Assembly (NCBI GenBank): GCA_001574975.1
Contig: KQ965789.1
Span: 13,658-77,657 of the forward strand
Reading direction: 5' to 3'
DNA: 64,000 bases
Origin: Gonapodya prolifera JEL478
Lineage: Eukaryota > Monoblepharomycota > Monoblepharidomycetes > Monoblepharidales > Gonapodyaceae
A program made the translations under genes and the position numbers. The notes under the pieces were generated by a model, which saw nothing but the letters and a program-made list of their open reading frames with translations, was not told the DNA's origin and made no database searches. Shown here piece by piece: positions 1 through 11,104 of the stretch. How positions within the stretch are numbered: position 1 is the first letter of the stretch; each line of letters begins with the position of its first letter.

Positions 1-2322
1 ATTTTATCACAGAGTCGAAGAACTCGTTCCGGGGCCCCTTTGAGATACAATGTGAGGGACCCTTTGGCGTGTTGTTTCTTGTGAATAGAAAGAGCCCATT
101 TGTTTTCACTGAAAATCGGAAAGCATCCATCAAAACAACGATAAGTGTTTGTAATCACATTTACAAACCTGTTGAATGGTACCTCAAAAACTTTCGGGAA
201 GTTGTTCAACGCGTTGTCGGCGTCCGGTAACCGGGTAGACGCGCAGCGAAGAAGTCCAGCTTCAGTAGCGTCTCCGAATATCTCCCTGTAGACAATATAT
301 GTTAGAGTTCGGCGAATGAACCTCAGGTAAGATCTCCAACTCACCTCTGAGCCACCGGGACATCAAAACGATCAAATTTCGCCTTGGTACACAGGACGGA
401 TGTGTAGAAGAAGTCCAGAACGCCAGGTTTTTCGGGATCGAGGACTTCAACCGAGTCGGAGTTGGTGGCGCCCGATATCTGAGCAATGAACGTTACCAGC
501 CCGGTCCACACGTAGCTGACTGTCATCTGGTTCCGAGTGAGCGTTCCGGTTTTGTCGGTGGCGAGGAGTGTGATGGCACCAAGCGTCTCCACACCCTGGA
601 GGTCTTTTACCAGAACATTGCCTGCACGAAAATGAGGCGCGTGTGAGAGCACCGACTTAAGAACAGCAAATGCGGGACACGAACGTTGCGCCATTCTTCG
701 AGCAGCGATACTCAAAAGCATTGTTACTGTCGCCGGAAGACCCTGCGGTACCCATGCCGTGAATGTGCCGATGGCGAAGTTGGCAGCAGGACCTGTACAG
801 AAGGTGTCGATCGTGAACATTCGGCCAGAAATGGGGATTGTACAAACCGACTTACCCCATCCGGCTTTGAGATATACTTTGTTCACAATGAAGAAGACCA
901 GCGCAGAGAGAGCAGCGACGAACGCAATTTTGTAGACGAAAATCTCGATCTCTTCCGACATTGGCGACTCCTTTTTCTTTTCCGTAGATGTTAATTTAGC
1001 GATCTGTCAAAGCATTCTCGGTGATTGAATGAAGATGAATTGCGTTTGCCGTGACATACCTGTCCAATCACCGTGTTGTCACCCGTCCGAACAACGATTC
1101 CGTAGCCATCGCCGTTGACACAGAGGGTCCCGTTGTATACCATGTTCGTCGCCTCGAGAGGGTTCTCCGCGGTGTTTCGATGGGTGCGCTCCTGCGGCTC
1201 AGATTCCCCAGTCAGCGAACTGTTGTCCACTTTCAGGTCCGTTGCCGAGACGATCACGCAGTCTGCCGGGATCTTGTCGCCCATTCGAATGTAGACGACA
1301 TCACCGATGACGAGGTTCTGAGCTGGAATCGCAAGCGCCGCGCCTCCTCGCACAGCTGTCGCCTTCGACGGAATTAAGTTCTGCCGAATGGGTGTCGTTT
1401 CATATCAATGCGTCGAAAACGTCAACCACAGAAACGATTACCAAGAAGCTCTCCAAAATCGCCTGGCTCTTGCGTTCTTGGTACCATTCGATGAAGGCGT
1501 TGAGGAAAGCCACCCCAATGAGAATAGCACCGATATCTGTGTGTTCCAAGCGGAAAATATGTTTACGGTGCTCCATAGACAACTTATGAATCAAGGACAA
1601 ACACTCACAGACGTTTGGTCCGTTGTTTGCTGCGTCGATACCGTAAATAATATCTGATTTTTCGTTCCGGGTGGTTTGTTTGATCGCAATGTCACCGAAA
1701 TACGAGAGCTTTCGTTACTCACATGTAAGAATACCAGCCGTGAGCATGATTAAGTTGAACAATCCTCGGAGTTTATCGAGGTATTTCAGAAGGGGGTGCC
1801 GTTTTGGTGGTGGTGTGAGTGCATTCGGACCGTTCTCTAACAGGCGCCGTTCTGCTTCGTCGGCGCTCAAGCCCTGCGGTGCGACGGAGAAAACAAGATA
1901 CGTTTGCATATCACTGACACTACAATGACCGGATTGGACTCACGTTGCTGTATCCAGGGCGCGCTCGGTCAACGCTGGTCGAAAATTTTTCTTCGAGCTG
2001 CTCCAGACTCAAGAGATGCTCAATCTGAAGAAGAAATCAACTGAGAAATAGCATCATTACGGAGAATCAGGACTGATCAACTCACAATGTCGAGATTCTT
2101 CTTCTTCGAACCTTCTTCAGGTGGTGCGCTCGGAGACGCCAAGGCTGATGATGTCTTGGCATCTGTTGATGGCCATGCTGCCGGTCGCTTTAGCTCCGGA
2201 AGCTTAAACTCAAGATGCTGCTTGGTCTGATTGCGGTCTGTCGTCTGCGATGAGGAACCGGCGTTCAACGCGACCATCGACGTATTGTTTAATGGTGGGA
2301 CGGACGGTGACGAAGCCATCAA
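1..2322 (-). CDS. Na+/K+-type (type IIC) P-type cation ATPase, 5' part
   Basis: N-terminal half of an ion-pumping P-type ATPase of the Na,K/H,K (IIC) class; the rest lies beyond the left edge. The start ATG is at 2322 and exons are split by short introns (first donor at 2085). In order I see the actuator N-terminus (SLEQLEEKF, NGPNALTPPP), M1-M2 (IIYGIDAANNGPNV), the A-domain DNSSLTGESEPQ, the M4 motif VPQGLPATVT, the phosphorylation loop LLATDKTGTLTRNQMTV, and the nucleotide-binding KGAPERV near the edge. The TGES and DKTGT motifs are intact. M4 reads VPQGL where animal Na,K-ATPases have VPEGL, so a cation-binding glutamate is replaced by glutamine. Reading frames and splice sites look functional. 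Such pumps are known from early-diverging fungi and protists; ion specificity cannot be read from the sequence. Confidence 0.9.
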
Positions 2323-2835
2323 GTTCCTGGGTCAAGAGGAAAGCAAACGCGATTGAGACCGAGTCTGCACTTTATCTTTATCTCTGCTGTGTCGTCAGGA
2401 TTGGTCGCTTTCTGGTCGCGTCAGCTTGACTGCGCCACGATCGGCCCACACCCACAGGTATCAGGTTCTGTCACCAATCCCCTCGCCAAGACAGAAGAAA
2501 ATGGCTGTAAGGTAAACTCGTGTACCAACTGTAAACGGAGCTGGAGTTCCTGTAGTGCATACATAAAGGTTTTGCCATGTGGCAGTAAGTCCGACCACCA
2601 TGTCAAACAAAGGTCATCGATGAGGATTCTGCCATCCACATTTCCCCAAAAGTCGAAAGCGAGAAATAAGTTGAACACAAAACATAGTTTATTCGACGCT
2701 TCTCAGTCTGATAGTGGTGGGTGTTAACGCTTTAAGTAGGTAGTACGGGAGCAGCGAGTGTAGCCTCCATGAAAGTGTACGGGTTATTTATCCATCTCTA
2801 TGCTATGAATGCAGGGGAATAAGTGAGGTTCAAGA
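2323..2835. other. intergenic, ATPase promoter side
   Basis: About 510 bases between the ATPase start and the 3' end of the RNA-binding gene. Open frames on both strands show no recognisable domain or good splice partner. It should hold the ATPase 5' UTR and promoter and the RRM gene 3' UTR. Confidence 0.5.
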
Positions 2836-4931
2836 TCACTGCGACGAATACGCGGTTTGGTAGGGCTGACCAAAAGCGGTGGGATAAGCAGCCCATGCGG
2901 ACCCTTCGACTGGCGACTGCCCAGGCATGGCAGCGACCATTGGGACAACCGGATACTGGCCCATTTGACTTGGTGAAAGGTATATGTACGGTGTCATCGG
3001 AGACGGTGGTACAGGCGATCCAGGGGGGACGGGAGAGTGTGGAATCGGGAGAGGTTCATAGCTGTACGAGAATGAAGGAACCCGAGACGGGCCCGGAGTA
3101 GGAAGCATGTGGAGATTGGGTATACTGGTAATCAGTGTACTCGTGGAAGACTCGGGTCGTGAGAGGTTGTGTTCCACGGGAGAGTCCCCGGTGGGCGTCA
3201 TTGACAATGCACGAAAGTCCACCGAGAGTGAGTCAATATCCGGTGGCCCTCCTCGGAACTGCCCGCCAGGAAAAGCCCTCTGGATGTTCAACGGGTTCAA
3301 ATTGCTTCCGTGATACTCGCCGCCGATGAAGAATGTCGACCCTCCTTGCGAATCCGTTTCACCGTCGATGGGAGCTCCCCGAGGAATCAGTGGTTGATGN
3401 GGTGGGAACTGCATGTGCCTCCAGTCCGGCGACCACCCCCCAGCTCCAGGACCCACAGGACCCCCAGGCCTTGCCGGGGAACCGTAAATGCTTCCGTTTG
3501 AACCTTGAGGTCCCGTCATCATGGGTTGAAAGATTTCCGCTGGGACCATTGCTTGTGCTGAGTGCCGCATCGGCGAGTTGGGACTGCGTGATGTGGGAGT
3601 CTTCGTGGGGGCCGTCTGGTGGTTCGAAATGAAAGCAAGGTGACCGAGTTTGTCAGGGCGCACTCGGAGGCGTCGGCCTTCCAAGCTGAAGCCATCGAAC
3701 ATGACTGGCAGGAGGGGTGGCGTATTGAGCTTGTGACTTTGTGACTCGGCTCGGCGTCGAAAGGTAGGAAACTCACGAATTGCACGGTCGGCTTCTTCCT
3801 TGGTTTCGAAAACGACTACGCCAATACCCTTGCTCAATCCTTCACCGCTTAGAAGCACATCGGCACGCTGTACGTTTCCCGCCATTCGGAATAGCTGCTT
3901 CAAATCCTGCCATCGGAGATTGAAAGGCATCTGTCGATGTGAAAGACAACGAGTGTGTTTTAGCACAACTACTTCTGATTGAGAACGAATTGGGCGCCTC
4001 ACGTTTGTGACAAAAAGCTGACGTCCCTCTGCTGTTAGCTGCTCTGCTCTCCCTGCCCTCACAGGCTGAATAATTATTTTCCGCCCGTTTAAGTCAAAAC
4101 CATGGAATCGCACTTCAAAAAGAGAATGCAATATTCGTATGTTAGTTAAGGTAGCTGAAATTTTCGAACGTGTCAGTTACAACTCACTGGCGGCTGCCTT
4201 TGCGTCTTCCAATGTTTCGAATACAACACTTCCGTACCCTTTGCTCCTTCCTTCGGTATCCAAAGAGACATCCGACCTCAAAACCGAGCCCTTTGTACAG
4301 GCCGTCCTCATCAAGTCCTTCAGATCCTGCCAGGAGAACGAATACGGAAGGTTTCGCACCCAAAGCTGACGGCTTGTGACGTCATCCGGATTGAGTGGTG
4401 TGAGGCGAGATGTCTGGCCAGGAGACTCTAAATAATGTGCGTATTGTCCCGCTTGAATTCCGAGGCCATAGGCTTCGGGGGTTGATGATTCACCAGGCGT
4501 GGCTGTGCCCGACGGCGGGGACTCCCTAGGTGGCGTCATGAGCTGGAAGCGAGGTGGGCTTGGGTACGCCATTCCATGAGTCGCTCCGATGTGGAGGTGC
4601 GGGGGAGTCTGAATCGTAGCTGCCGATGGAAACGGGGAGTTATACCAGACGGTTCGGCACGGTTCCCGGAATAAAACTTTAATCCATCGACGTCAGCCCT
4701 CGGACGCTCCGGAACCGCTCGACCTCCTTCATTTATTTCGAATCGACGCGGTAACTCACGTCCATCTCGGTGCTCGGCATTCGTCGCCGGTGCTGCGCCC
4801 AATCCGGCCACACCCCTAACTTCTGCGACACCTTGGCTTTCCTCGGTCTCCCGTTCGTCATCCTGTCTCGCGGTCACGGATGAGGGGCTTCCAGGCCCGG
4901 ACGTCGACTGGGTGCTTGAGCTCGGTGTCAT
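2836..4931 (-). CDS. two-RRM RNA-binding protein (Gbp2/Hrb1/hnRNP-like)
   Basis: Nuclear/cytoplasmic mRNA-binding protein with two RNA recognition motifs. RRM1 has RNP2 LWVRNLPYSF and RNP1 GRSKGYGSVVFET, closing with FHGFDLNGRKIII after an intron. RRM2 begins at QLFVTN, is cut by an intron, resumes MPFNLRWQDLKQLFR and has RNP1 GLSKGIGVVVFET. The phrase NLRWQDLKDLFR is typical of the yeast Gbp2/Hrb1 group. The tail of more than 200 residues is rich in Pro, Gly, Ser and Met and ends in an aromatic/Gln-rich segment, probably disordered. A first exon starting MTPSSSTQ at 4931 with donor at 4759 is likely. Its junction to the exon carrying MAYPSPPRF (4572) is not certain, so the N-terminus is approximate. 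One undetermined base lies near 3400. Confidence 0.8.
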
Positions 4932-6150
4932 TTGGATGGTCGCGGATGGCGGGGCAAAATTTTGAGGACCGCGGGGAAGTTTCCTCGAACGCGATTGGAT
5001 TTCCGTCCTCTGTCGCGGGATTCCAACTGCTGGTGCCCGGCGATGGCTTGGGAAGTCGCGAATGACTGTACTTCGTGCGTGGCTTTGGGGTTTATTTTGA
5101 GTCTTGATTTGGTGCAAAAACGTCCCTCCACCCTGTAACTCCAAACGGGTGTAGTGGCAAAAACGTTCGAGAAGTCTCAGACCCCACGCTTTCTGCAATT
5201 TACCATTAGAAATCTATTCGGAATCCTTCATATAGCAGTAAATTCACGTCAAACCTGTATTTGACAGGATTGGTTGCAGGTATCGCCCTTTCGATTCGGA
5301 TTCTCTTTGAAATTGTCGCAACTTCCGGGAGCACTGATACTACAAACAAAAATCATCGCTTTACGTTCCATTGAACTATCACGATTTCAGGCTGAGGTCC
5401 CATTGCCTGCATTGTGTGGGGAGAGATGAGGATCCGGAACTTTTTCTCAAAGAGCACGAAACTGACGAGTTTCTCAAATCGAAATTCGCCTTCTCTGACG
5501 TTTCTTGGCATTCCGTGTGCCACACTCTCGAGGTAACGTTTGCGTGCCCTTCGAAAATTGCGGCAGCCGGCTTCGCAGGAGGCCTTGGGCAACCATCCTC
5601 GGGAACTTCGAGAAAACCTTCCGACAACCATGCAAGACCGCACATGTTGTGCTCTCGTTATTGCAAAGTGTGCGCAGAGTATCAAACGTTGGGCTGTGCT
5701 CCCGTGATGTTGTCGAATACTCATACTCATCTTTGTCACGATTCCATTTGGCGTAATTTACTGATAGTCATCACTCATATCGTCTGTGAGTGATATCAAG
5801 ATGAAGTTTGCTATCAGTTTCTGCCACCTTTCACCCGTTTCAGGTCTGTTATCGCCTTCTTTCACCCTTGTAGCACATAGCGCCATTGCTGCCAAGTTCG
5901 TTTGTGTACCACTCTCAAGAAAATATGGTACACCTCGCAATCAAGCTCATAAGCTGGTTTCGGAACCTTGCACCCCCAAGATCCAATTAGGCGGCAGTCA
6001 CGAATCACCAAGCACTGTGCCACTGAACAGGTGCTTGAATCGTTCCATGAGAAGCCACTCAGGCAAAACAAATTGCAAAGCCTGAAATAAATGGCCGCTC
6101 AGTCTGAAATTTCTACAATTGCATGGTACATATGATTGACGTGACAATTG
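4932..6150. other. no supported gene
   Basis: About 1.2 kb upstream of the RRM gene. The longest open frames (for example 5353-5739 minus and 5371-5793 plus) overlap each other on opposite strands and have no recognisable motif. I see promoter sequence of the RRM gene at most. Confidence 0.45.
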
Positions 6151-6360
6151 TCTAGTTTGGACTATTCCTGCGCCTTCATGGAATCCAACATCTGCTAAAG
6201 CACTTGGCAACACATTTTCTACCATCTGCCAGTCTGTGTAGTCCTGTGGGGATGCATTTGTCACAGATCCTGTCCCTGATGATGAGACATTAGAGTCAAG
6301 TCTTGACAACTGCCTCACAAACTTGAAATTTGCATCACAATTCATCCACTCTGCCAGCAT

Positions 6361-6519
6361 CTGCAGTTGACGGATAAATCCCACTTCTGTTGCAGACCTG
6401 ACAAGCTTGACATCTGCAATTGACGGATATATCCCACTTCTGTTGCAGACCTGACAAGCTTGACATCTGCAGTTGACGGATATATCCCACTTCTGTTGCA
6501 GACCTGACAAGCTTGACAT
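6361..6519. repeat. tandem triplication of a 53-base unit
   Basis: Three nearly identical 53-base units (6361, 6414, 6467) run head to tail; they differ at only a few bases. The unit covers the part of the relic that matches the coding stretch just before LLAERMG in the intact paralogue, so it is an internal duplication. Since 53 is not a multiple of 3, the copies are read in successive frames. Confidence 0.9.
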
Positions 6520-9500
6520 CTTCAGTTGACCCTTGATCCTACATTGAGCATCCTGCCTCTGATCCAGCATTGCCTTTACTGTGCCCAGAGAAAAAGATTT
6601 TTGCAATTGCAAACCACTGAGATGCATTGATGAGATCATCTTTGGTGTCAACAAGATCAACACAGTATGCTGTGGGTGAAAATGTAACCTGCAACTAGAC
6701 AATCAGAGATGCTCCACAAAACATTGTCCCTGCTTAAAGGTGCTTTCCCTTGTTTCTCATGGTCAATCATGTCGCACTGACATCCACTAACGTGGAATAT
6801 ATAGAGTAGTATGAGCGTTGGGTATTAGCTGCTGTGCCACTGCTGTGGCCGCGGGTTTAGATGTGCGCACCTGTGGGACGTGCCCCAAGTTTGGCATCAC
6901 GTTCCTGCAGGTGAGTTCCATGCACATTACAACTTGTTATGATTAGGCTTGTGCAGATTACCTAGGTTGTGAAGCAAATCTTGTGTTCCAGCTGGGCAAT
7001 CAAAGTTCATGCTTGAATTGAGTTCCATGACCAAACAAACTCCTTTGTCCTATAAAACCAAACTGGGGGAGCATGTGTTGCAAGAAAGATGGCATGTTCA
7101 CCATAGAGTCCATTCAACACTTTGTGGACCAAATCTAGCCTGAATGACTTGTTTGATGTTATGTACACTGATGTAGACAAGACTTCAATCAACGGAGTAC
7201 TCCAAAGTAGACAGTACATTCTATGGTCGATGAGGTCTGGGCACCGCGTGCATTGGAACATGGAGTTCGTGATTTTGGTGAGGACAGAGGCCCTGTCGCG
7301 GTACTTTTCTTGGAAGTCAATAATTGAGGGAGGGGACCAGGTTTGAAATTCTGCACGTGATATGTTGAATGTCCAGCAAAGTACAACACGTTTCTTGGCC
7401 TTTGATCTGGGTTGAGTCCTGTGTCATCAAGTATCTGCTGTGTCTCATTGCTAATTATGGTTGTAAAGCAGTGGCATCCAGGTGTAGTCAAAAGTGAAAA
7501 GCCAGCTGGTAGTGTAATATCACCAAAATCAAACAAGCAATTATATTTTAAAGGGGCAAGGCTTGTTTGCAAGAATTATCAAGGAGACATTGCCCTAGTG
7601 AGGATCATGTAATAGCAGAGGAACAATGTCATCCTCACAATTTCAAGGAGAACACAACACCAGCCTGTCACTTGCTTCCAAAGTTCATCCCAATTGTACA
7701 TCAAATGCATCAACAGATTCATGAGCCGGCAAAAAGAGAATTGCAGGTACACATTCCAAAGAGCCAGTAGAAGAAGTTTACAGTTGTTTGCAAAATGGTT
7801 GCCCAATCAGCCAAAAAATTGAAACAAAAACTGTTCAGAGCAATTTTGCCACAACCCTGCAACTGCCAATGGAAATAAAACAATCAAAAGATGAGGATGT
7901 ATTTTCTTGATCTTTCTCTGCCATTCCTGTGCCATGATTGTTCTGTTCCTGTGACCAACCAACTTTTGACAATCCCGCATTGTTTTCCCTTGCTGTGGAG
8001 TCAGGGACAGAGGACACAAAACTCATTTTTGCCTTATCTTGTGCCATAAGTCCTTCTTGCAGCCAACATATTGTGTAGTTTCACTCCAAGAGTTGTGGAA
8101 CAGTTTGGAAGTGACTTTGCAATGTGGAGTCAGAGGGGGGACCTTTGTCTGCACCCAATGAAGTGGTAGATAAGCATCTCTGTATTTGCTCCATATGTCT
8201 GCAGTGTGGGAGGGGGCCTCATGAGTGCCCCAATCCTGATACTGGTCAGGTTGGGAAACAGAACAAAGGTTTGCTGGATACACAAATCATAATGTACAGC
8301 ATGGACATAGATAATGCTGAAATGGTAAGGGAGTGGCTTTGAAGCCAGATTGTGATATGCCAAAAGTCCTAGCTGTTCCTGTATGTCCATTGCTTGTCCA
8401 CACCTACCTGGTAGTTTAAAGTTTGTCCTGCAACATATCAAAAGTACTGCACAATTCAAAAGGGGAATGACACTGCCACTCCTGGTTCTGGTGTGGTCAG
8501 GTCAGGACACAGGTCTACATTTTGAGCTCCACTTGGTGCATCTACCATGAAGAGGGCTTGGTGCAGGACTGTGCCAATGTCCACACCATCTGCAGACAAT
8601 AGGTTGGGCTTGGACAAGGCAGATTTGGATGGACATGAGAGAGTGCAGGTTGACAATGAGTTAGACAGGTCAGGGGAATGTTCTGGCAGATTAGCATCTT
8701 CCAAGTAAGAGTCCATGGATACTGCTATGTCTTTCCAGATGGTGGCTTGCATTTGACACTAGACAAAGTCATACCACAGCATTGGGGAATCAATATTGTG
8801 AGTTGCAAAAGCCACCACCAGACTTTCTGATGATATGCTGATGGAACACAGGAACCCAGGAGAGAGGCGTCATCACTAAAAGGTATGTCTTCTAATTCTT
8901 CAAAGCAAACACATCAGTGGTTTAATTTTTTTAATGGTGTGCAGGCTCTAAGCAAAATTTGTTGAACCCTACATCAGCACCCATTTTTCCTGTCTTACAA
9001 ACACCCTTTTTGGGTCCATATATCACTCAGTCACCTGTGCAACATCCTCACAAGAGTTGTATTCAAAGTGTCATGATTGAGTTTGAGAGAGAGGCCATGG
9101 TGAATGGTTTGGTAACTACCAGGCTCTGACCAGAAGGAAAGTCTTTTTGACACCCTTGATGACATGGCAGGATCTCCCTTGCATACAAAGCACTAAAGAT
9201 ACTGATGTTGATGATGGCTACTGTCTTGTCATTGAGAAGAGGGAACAGGTGCAGTTTGGTTGGGATACTGAGGTGCAGGCATATGACACCATCTTGGATG
9301 AAGGAACTGTTGTGATTAGGAAGGAAAGCTTCTGAACAAGAGGAAGTGGTTTGAAGATAGCAGTGTGGCAGATTTCTTATTTCAATAGGAATCTCTTCTG
9401 TTTACATTATATATGAAGTACATGTGACATGCTATGACATGACCAGTATTGCAGTTTGGGTGAACAATGTTTTTGTCACCAGGCTCAATTGATGGATCAA

Positions 9501-9529
9501 ATAATCACCATGTATTGTCAATTTTTTAG

Positions 9530-10610
9530 AAAAGGATACAAACAAACAGCTTCAAAGCAAGATCTCACAACGTCTTTGGTCACATTTTGACATGCCACAT
9601 TGAGAGCTTCATAAGGGGCATCTTTAGATTCAATCCAGTCCCTGTACTTTCTTCTCCACCATTTCAGAAAACAAAACAAACTTTCCACCTATAGATGACC
9701 TGTGAGAAAGACAAAGACCATGCAAATCAAGGTAGGACTACTCACAGGGGTGAGAATTGCGAGTATGGGGGGAGGAATTCCAGCCAAATGCCTTGACTAC
9801 AGTAGAGGTCAATGATGCATTTCATCCTTGTGGATGGAAGTTTTGTCCATGACAATCACAGAGTAGTTGCCAGGATAAGTGTTACGATTAGGAAGCTTGT
9901 CATCACAGTGTGGTTTTAATTTGGATGAGTTTGTCACATGCAAAAAAGCTTGAGTACATACCAGGATCACCTCAAACATCTGCACACAGTCATTGGCATC
10001 CATGGCACCAACTTATATGCTATACCCAAAATATCCATTGTAACCCAATCCTGCTCCAACAGTGAACTGCTGACCTTTGACAAGCAGGCCCCATACTGTT
10101 GCCTTACACCCAGTAACTGCCCAGCCATTTTGTCTCTTGAGTACACTGGTCATAGGCAGACTTGTCATAAAAAACTAGTTGCTGGCAATAATAATGGTCA
10201 TTTGAAACAAGAAGTCCATTCTTGTTTCTTTGTTCCGCTCCTGTGCATGCCTAGATAAGGCTTTCATTGACATCCCATTGCAAGACAGAGTCCTCCACAC
10301 TGTTGCTTCATCTAAATTGACGTCCAGATCCCAATTCAGGTTGAATCATCACCAGAGAAATAATGAAGGAATGGAACTGAGCTGAAGCCACATCAACAAG
10401 ACATGCAAGAACAGACTCACATTTTGCACTAATTCAGAAACTTTACACAGTTGTCCTAATCCTCCAATGTGAGGTGGCACGACGTCTCCAAACTGATCAA
10501 AGGTCTGCTTCCATTGTTGCACTGACCTCTTGGAAACCATCAGACAACTGGTGACTTTGGAAACTGACACAGAATCAAGCAGGAGATATAATGCCGCCAC
10601 TGTAAGTCAG
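9530..10610 (-). mobile_element. dead Tc1/mariner-like (DDE) DNA transposon
   Basis: Minus-strand fragments of a fungal Tc1/mariner-type transposase. From the N-terminus: a helix-turn-helix block (SKRSVQQWKQTFDQFGDV), then LDEATVWRTLSCNG, MKALSRHAQERN, a catalytic-D block VFYDKSAYDQ (usual form VFxDES), the second-D block YPGNYSVIVMDKTSIHKDE, and the third-acid region WLEFLPPYSQFSPL. A tail FLKWWRRKYRDWIESKDAP follows. Several stops and frame changes separate these pieces, so it is inactive. It lies inside the relic paralogue, shortly after that gene's start, and shares its low CpG content. I did not find convincing terminal inverted repeats by eye; the ends given are those of the coding remnant. 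Confidence 0.8.
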
Positions 10611-10720
10611 ACAAGGATTTGGCAGGATACACACGAAAGCAACCACGTGGAGGTTGAGTCACAGAACTTCTGGCGGTAAAAGTTTCATTGCGTCGCTAGA
10701 GTTGGAGTTTTTCAGGAGGA

Positions 10721-11104
10721 CTTCAGACCACTGCCCTCTTGTTGCAACTTGGCTCTCTTGCTGTGAATGGTAGGTGTACCTTGAGTTGGGGTTAGTGCGA
10801 ATTTCTTTGTTTGATAATTGATTGTTTCAGTCTGTATTGTTGTTGCGATATTAGAAGTTTCGAGACTGATGAAGAGTCTAGTCCTCGGCATATGTCAGTC
10901 AGTGGGTAGACACATTCTTTTATGGTGTTTCCTGTTATTTTCCCTCTCTTTTCCAACCCGTCCGTGTCATGGCGCAACCTTTGTGGGGGCTCCATCCTAG
11001 AACACGAGTGATCGGCTCAGCTTGCAGGTCACGAGGACGCAATTTCACTCACTCGATAGACAACCCGATTACCAGCACTACGAGCCCCACCACTAACTCA
11101 TCGG
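10721..11104. other. intergenic, PRODH promoter side
   Basis: About 380 bases between the relic and the proline dehydrogenase start. CpG content rises again here. A CT-rich stretch at 10915-10970 precedes the gene, as is common in fungal promoters. Confidence 0.4.

Larger units (their letters stand above)
6160..10720 (-). pseudogene. decayed paralogue of the F-box/ankyrin-like gene at 43.4-47.6 kb
   Basis: Scattered minus-strand fragments match the intact gene at 43359-47598 in the same order. IFLATHAPPVWF corresponds to IFLATQVPPVWF, MYCLLWSTP to MYCLMWSTP, TGWCCVLLEIVR to TGWCRILLEIVR, KLLLLALWNV to KLLLLAFRNV, and LLAEWMNCDANFKFVRQ to LLAERMGFDANFKFVRQ. The start-codon region of the parent (47520-47600) is recognisable near 10620-10700. 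Frames are broken throughout and an intron acceptor (CATAG) survives. Differences are mostly CG in the parent becoming TG or CA here; 8461-9720 contains only two CG dinucleotides. The middle (about 8.5-9.5 kb) is too eroded to align by eye. A DNA transposon sits just after the F-box start, and a 53-base segment is triplicated near the 3' end. Confidence 0.75.

Noticed and set aside
6160-10720. Repeat-induced point mutation (RIP)
   Set aside because: Changes fall at CG giving TG or CA, not at CA giving TA.
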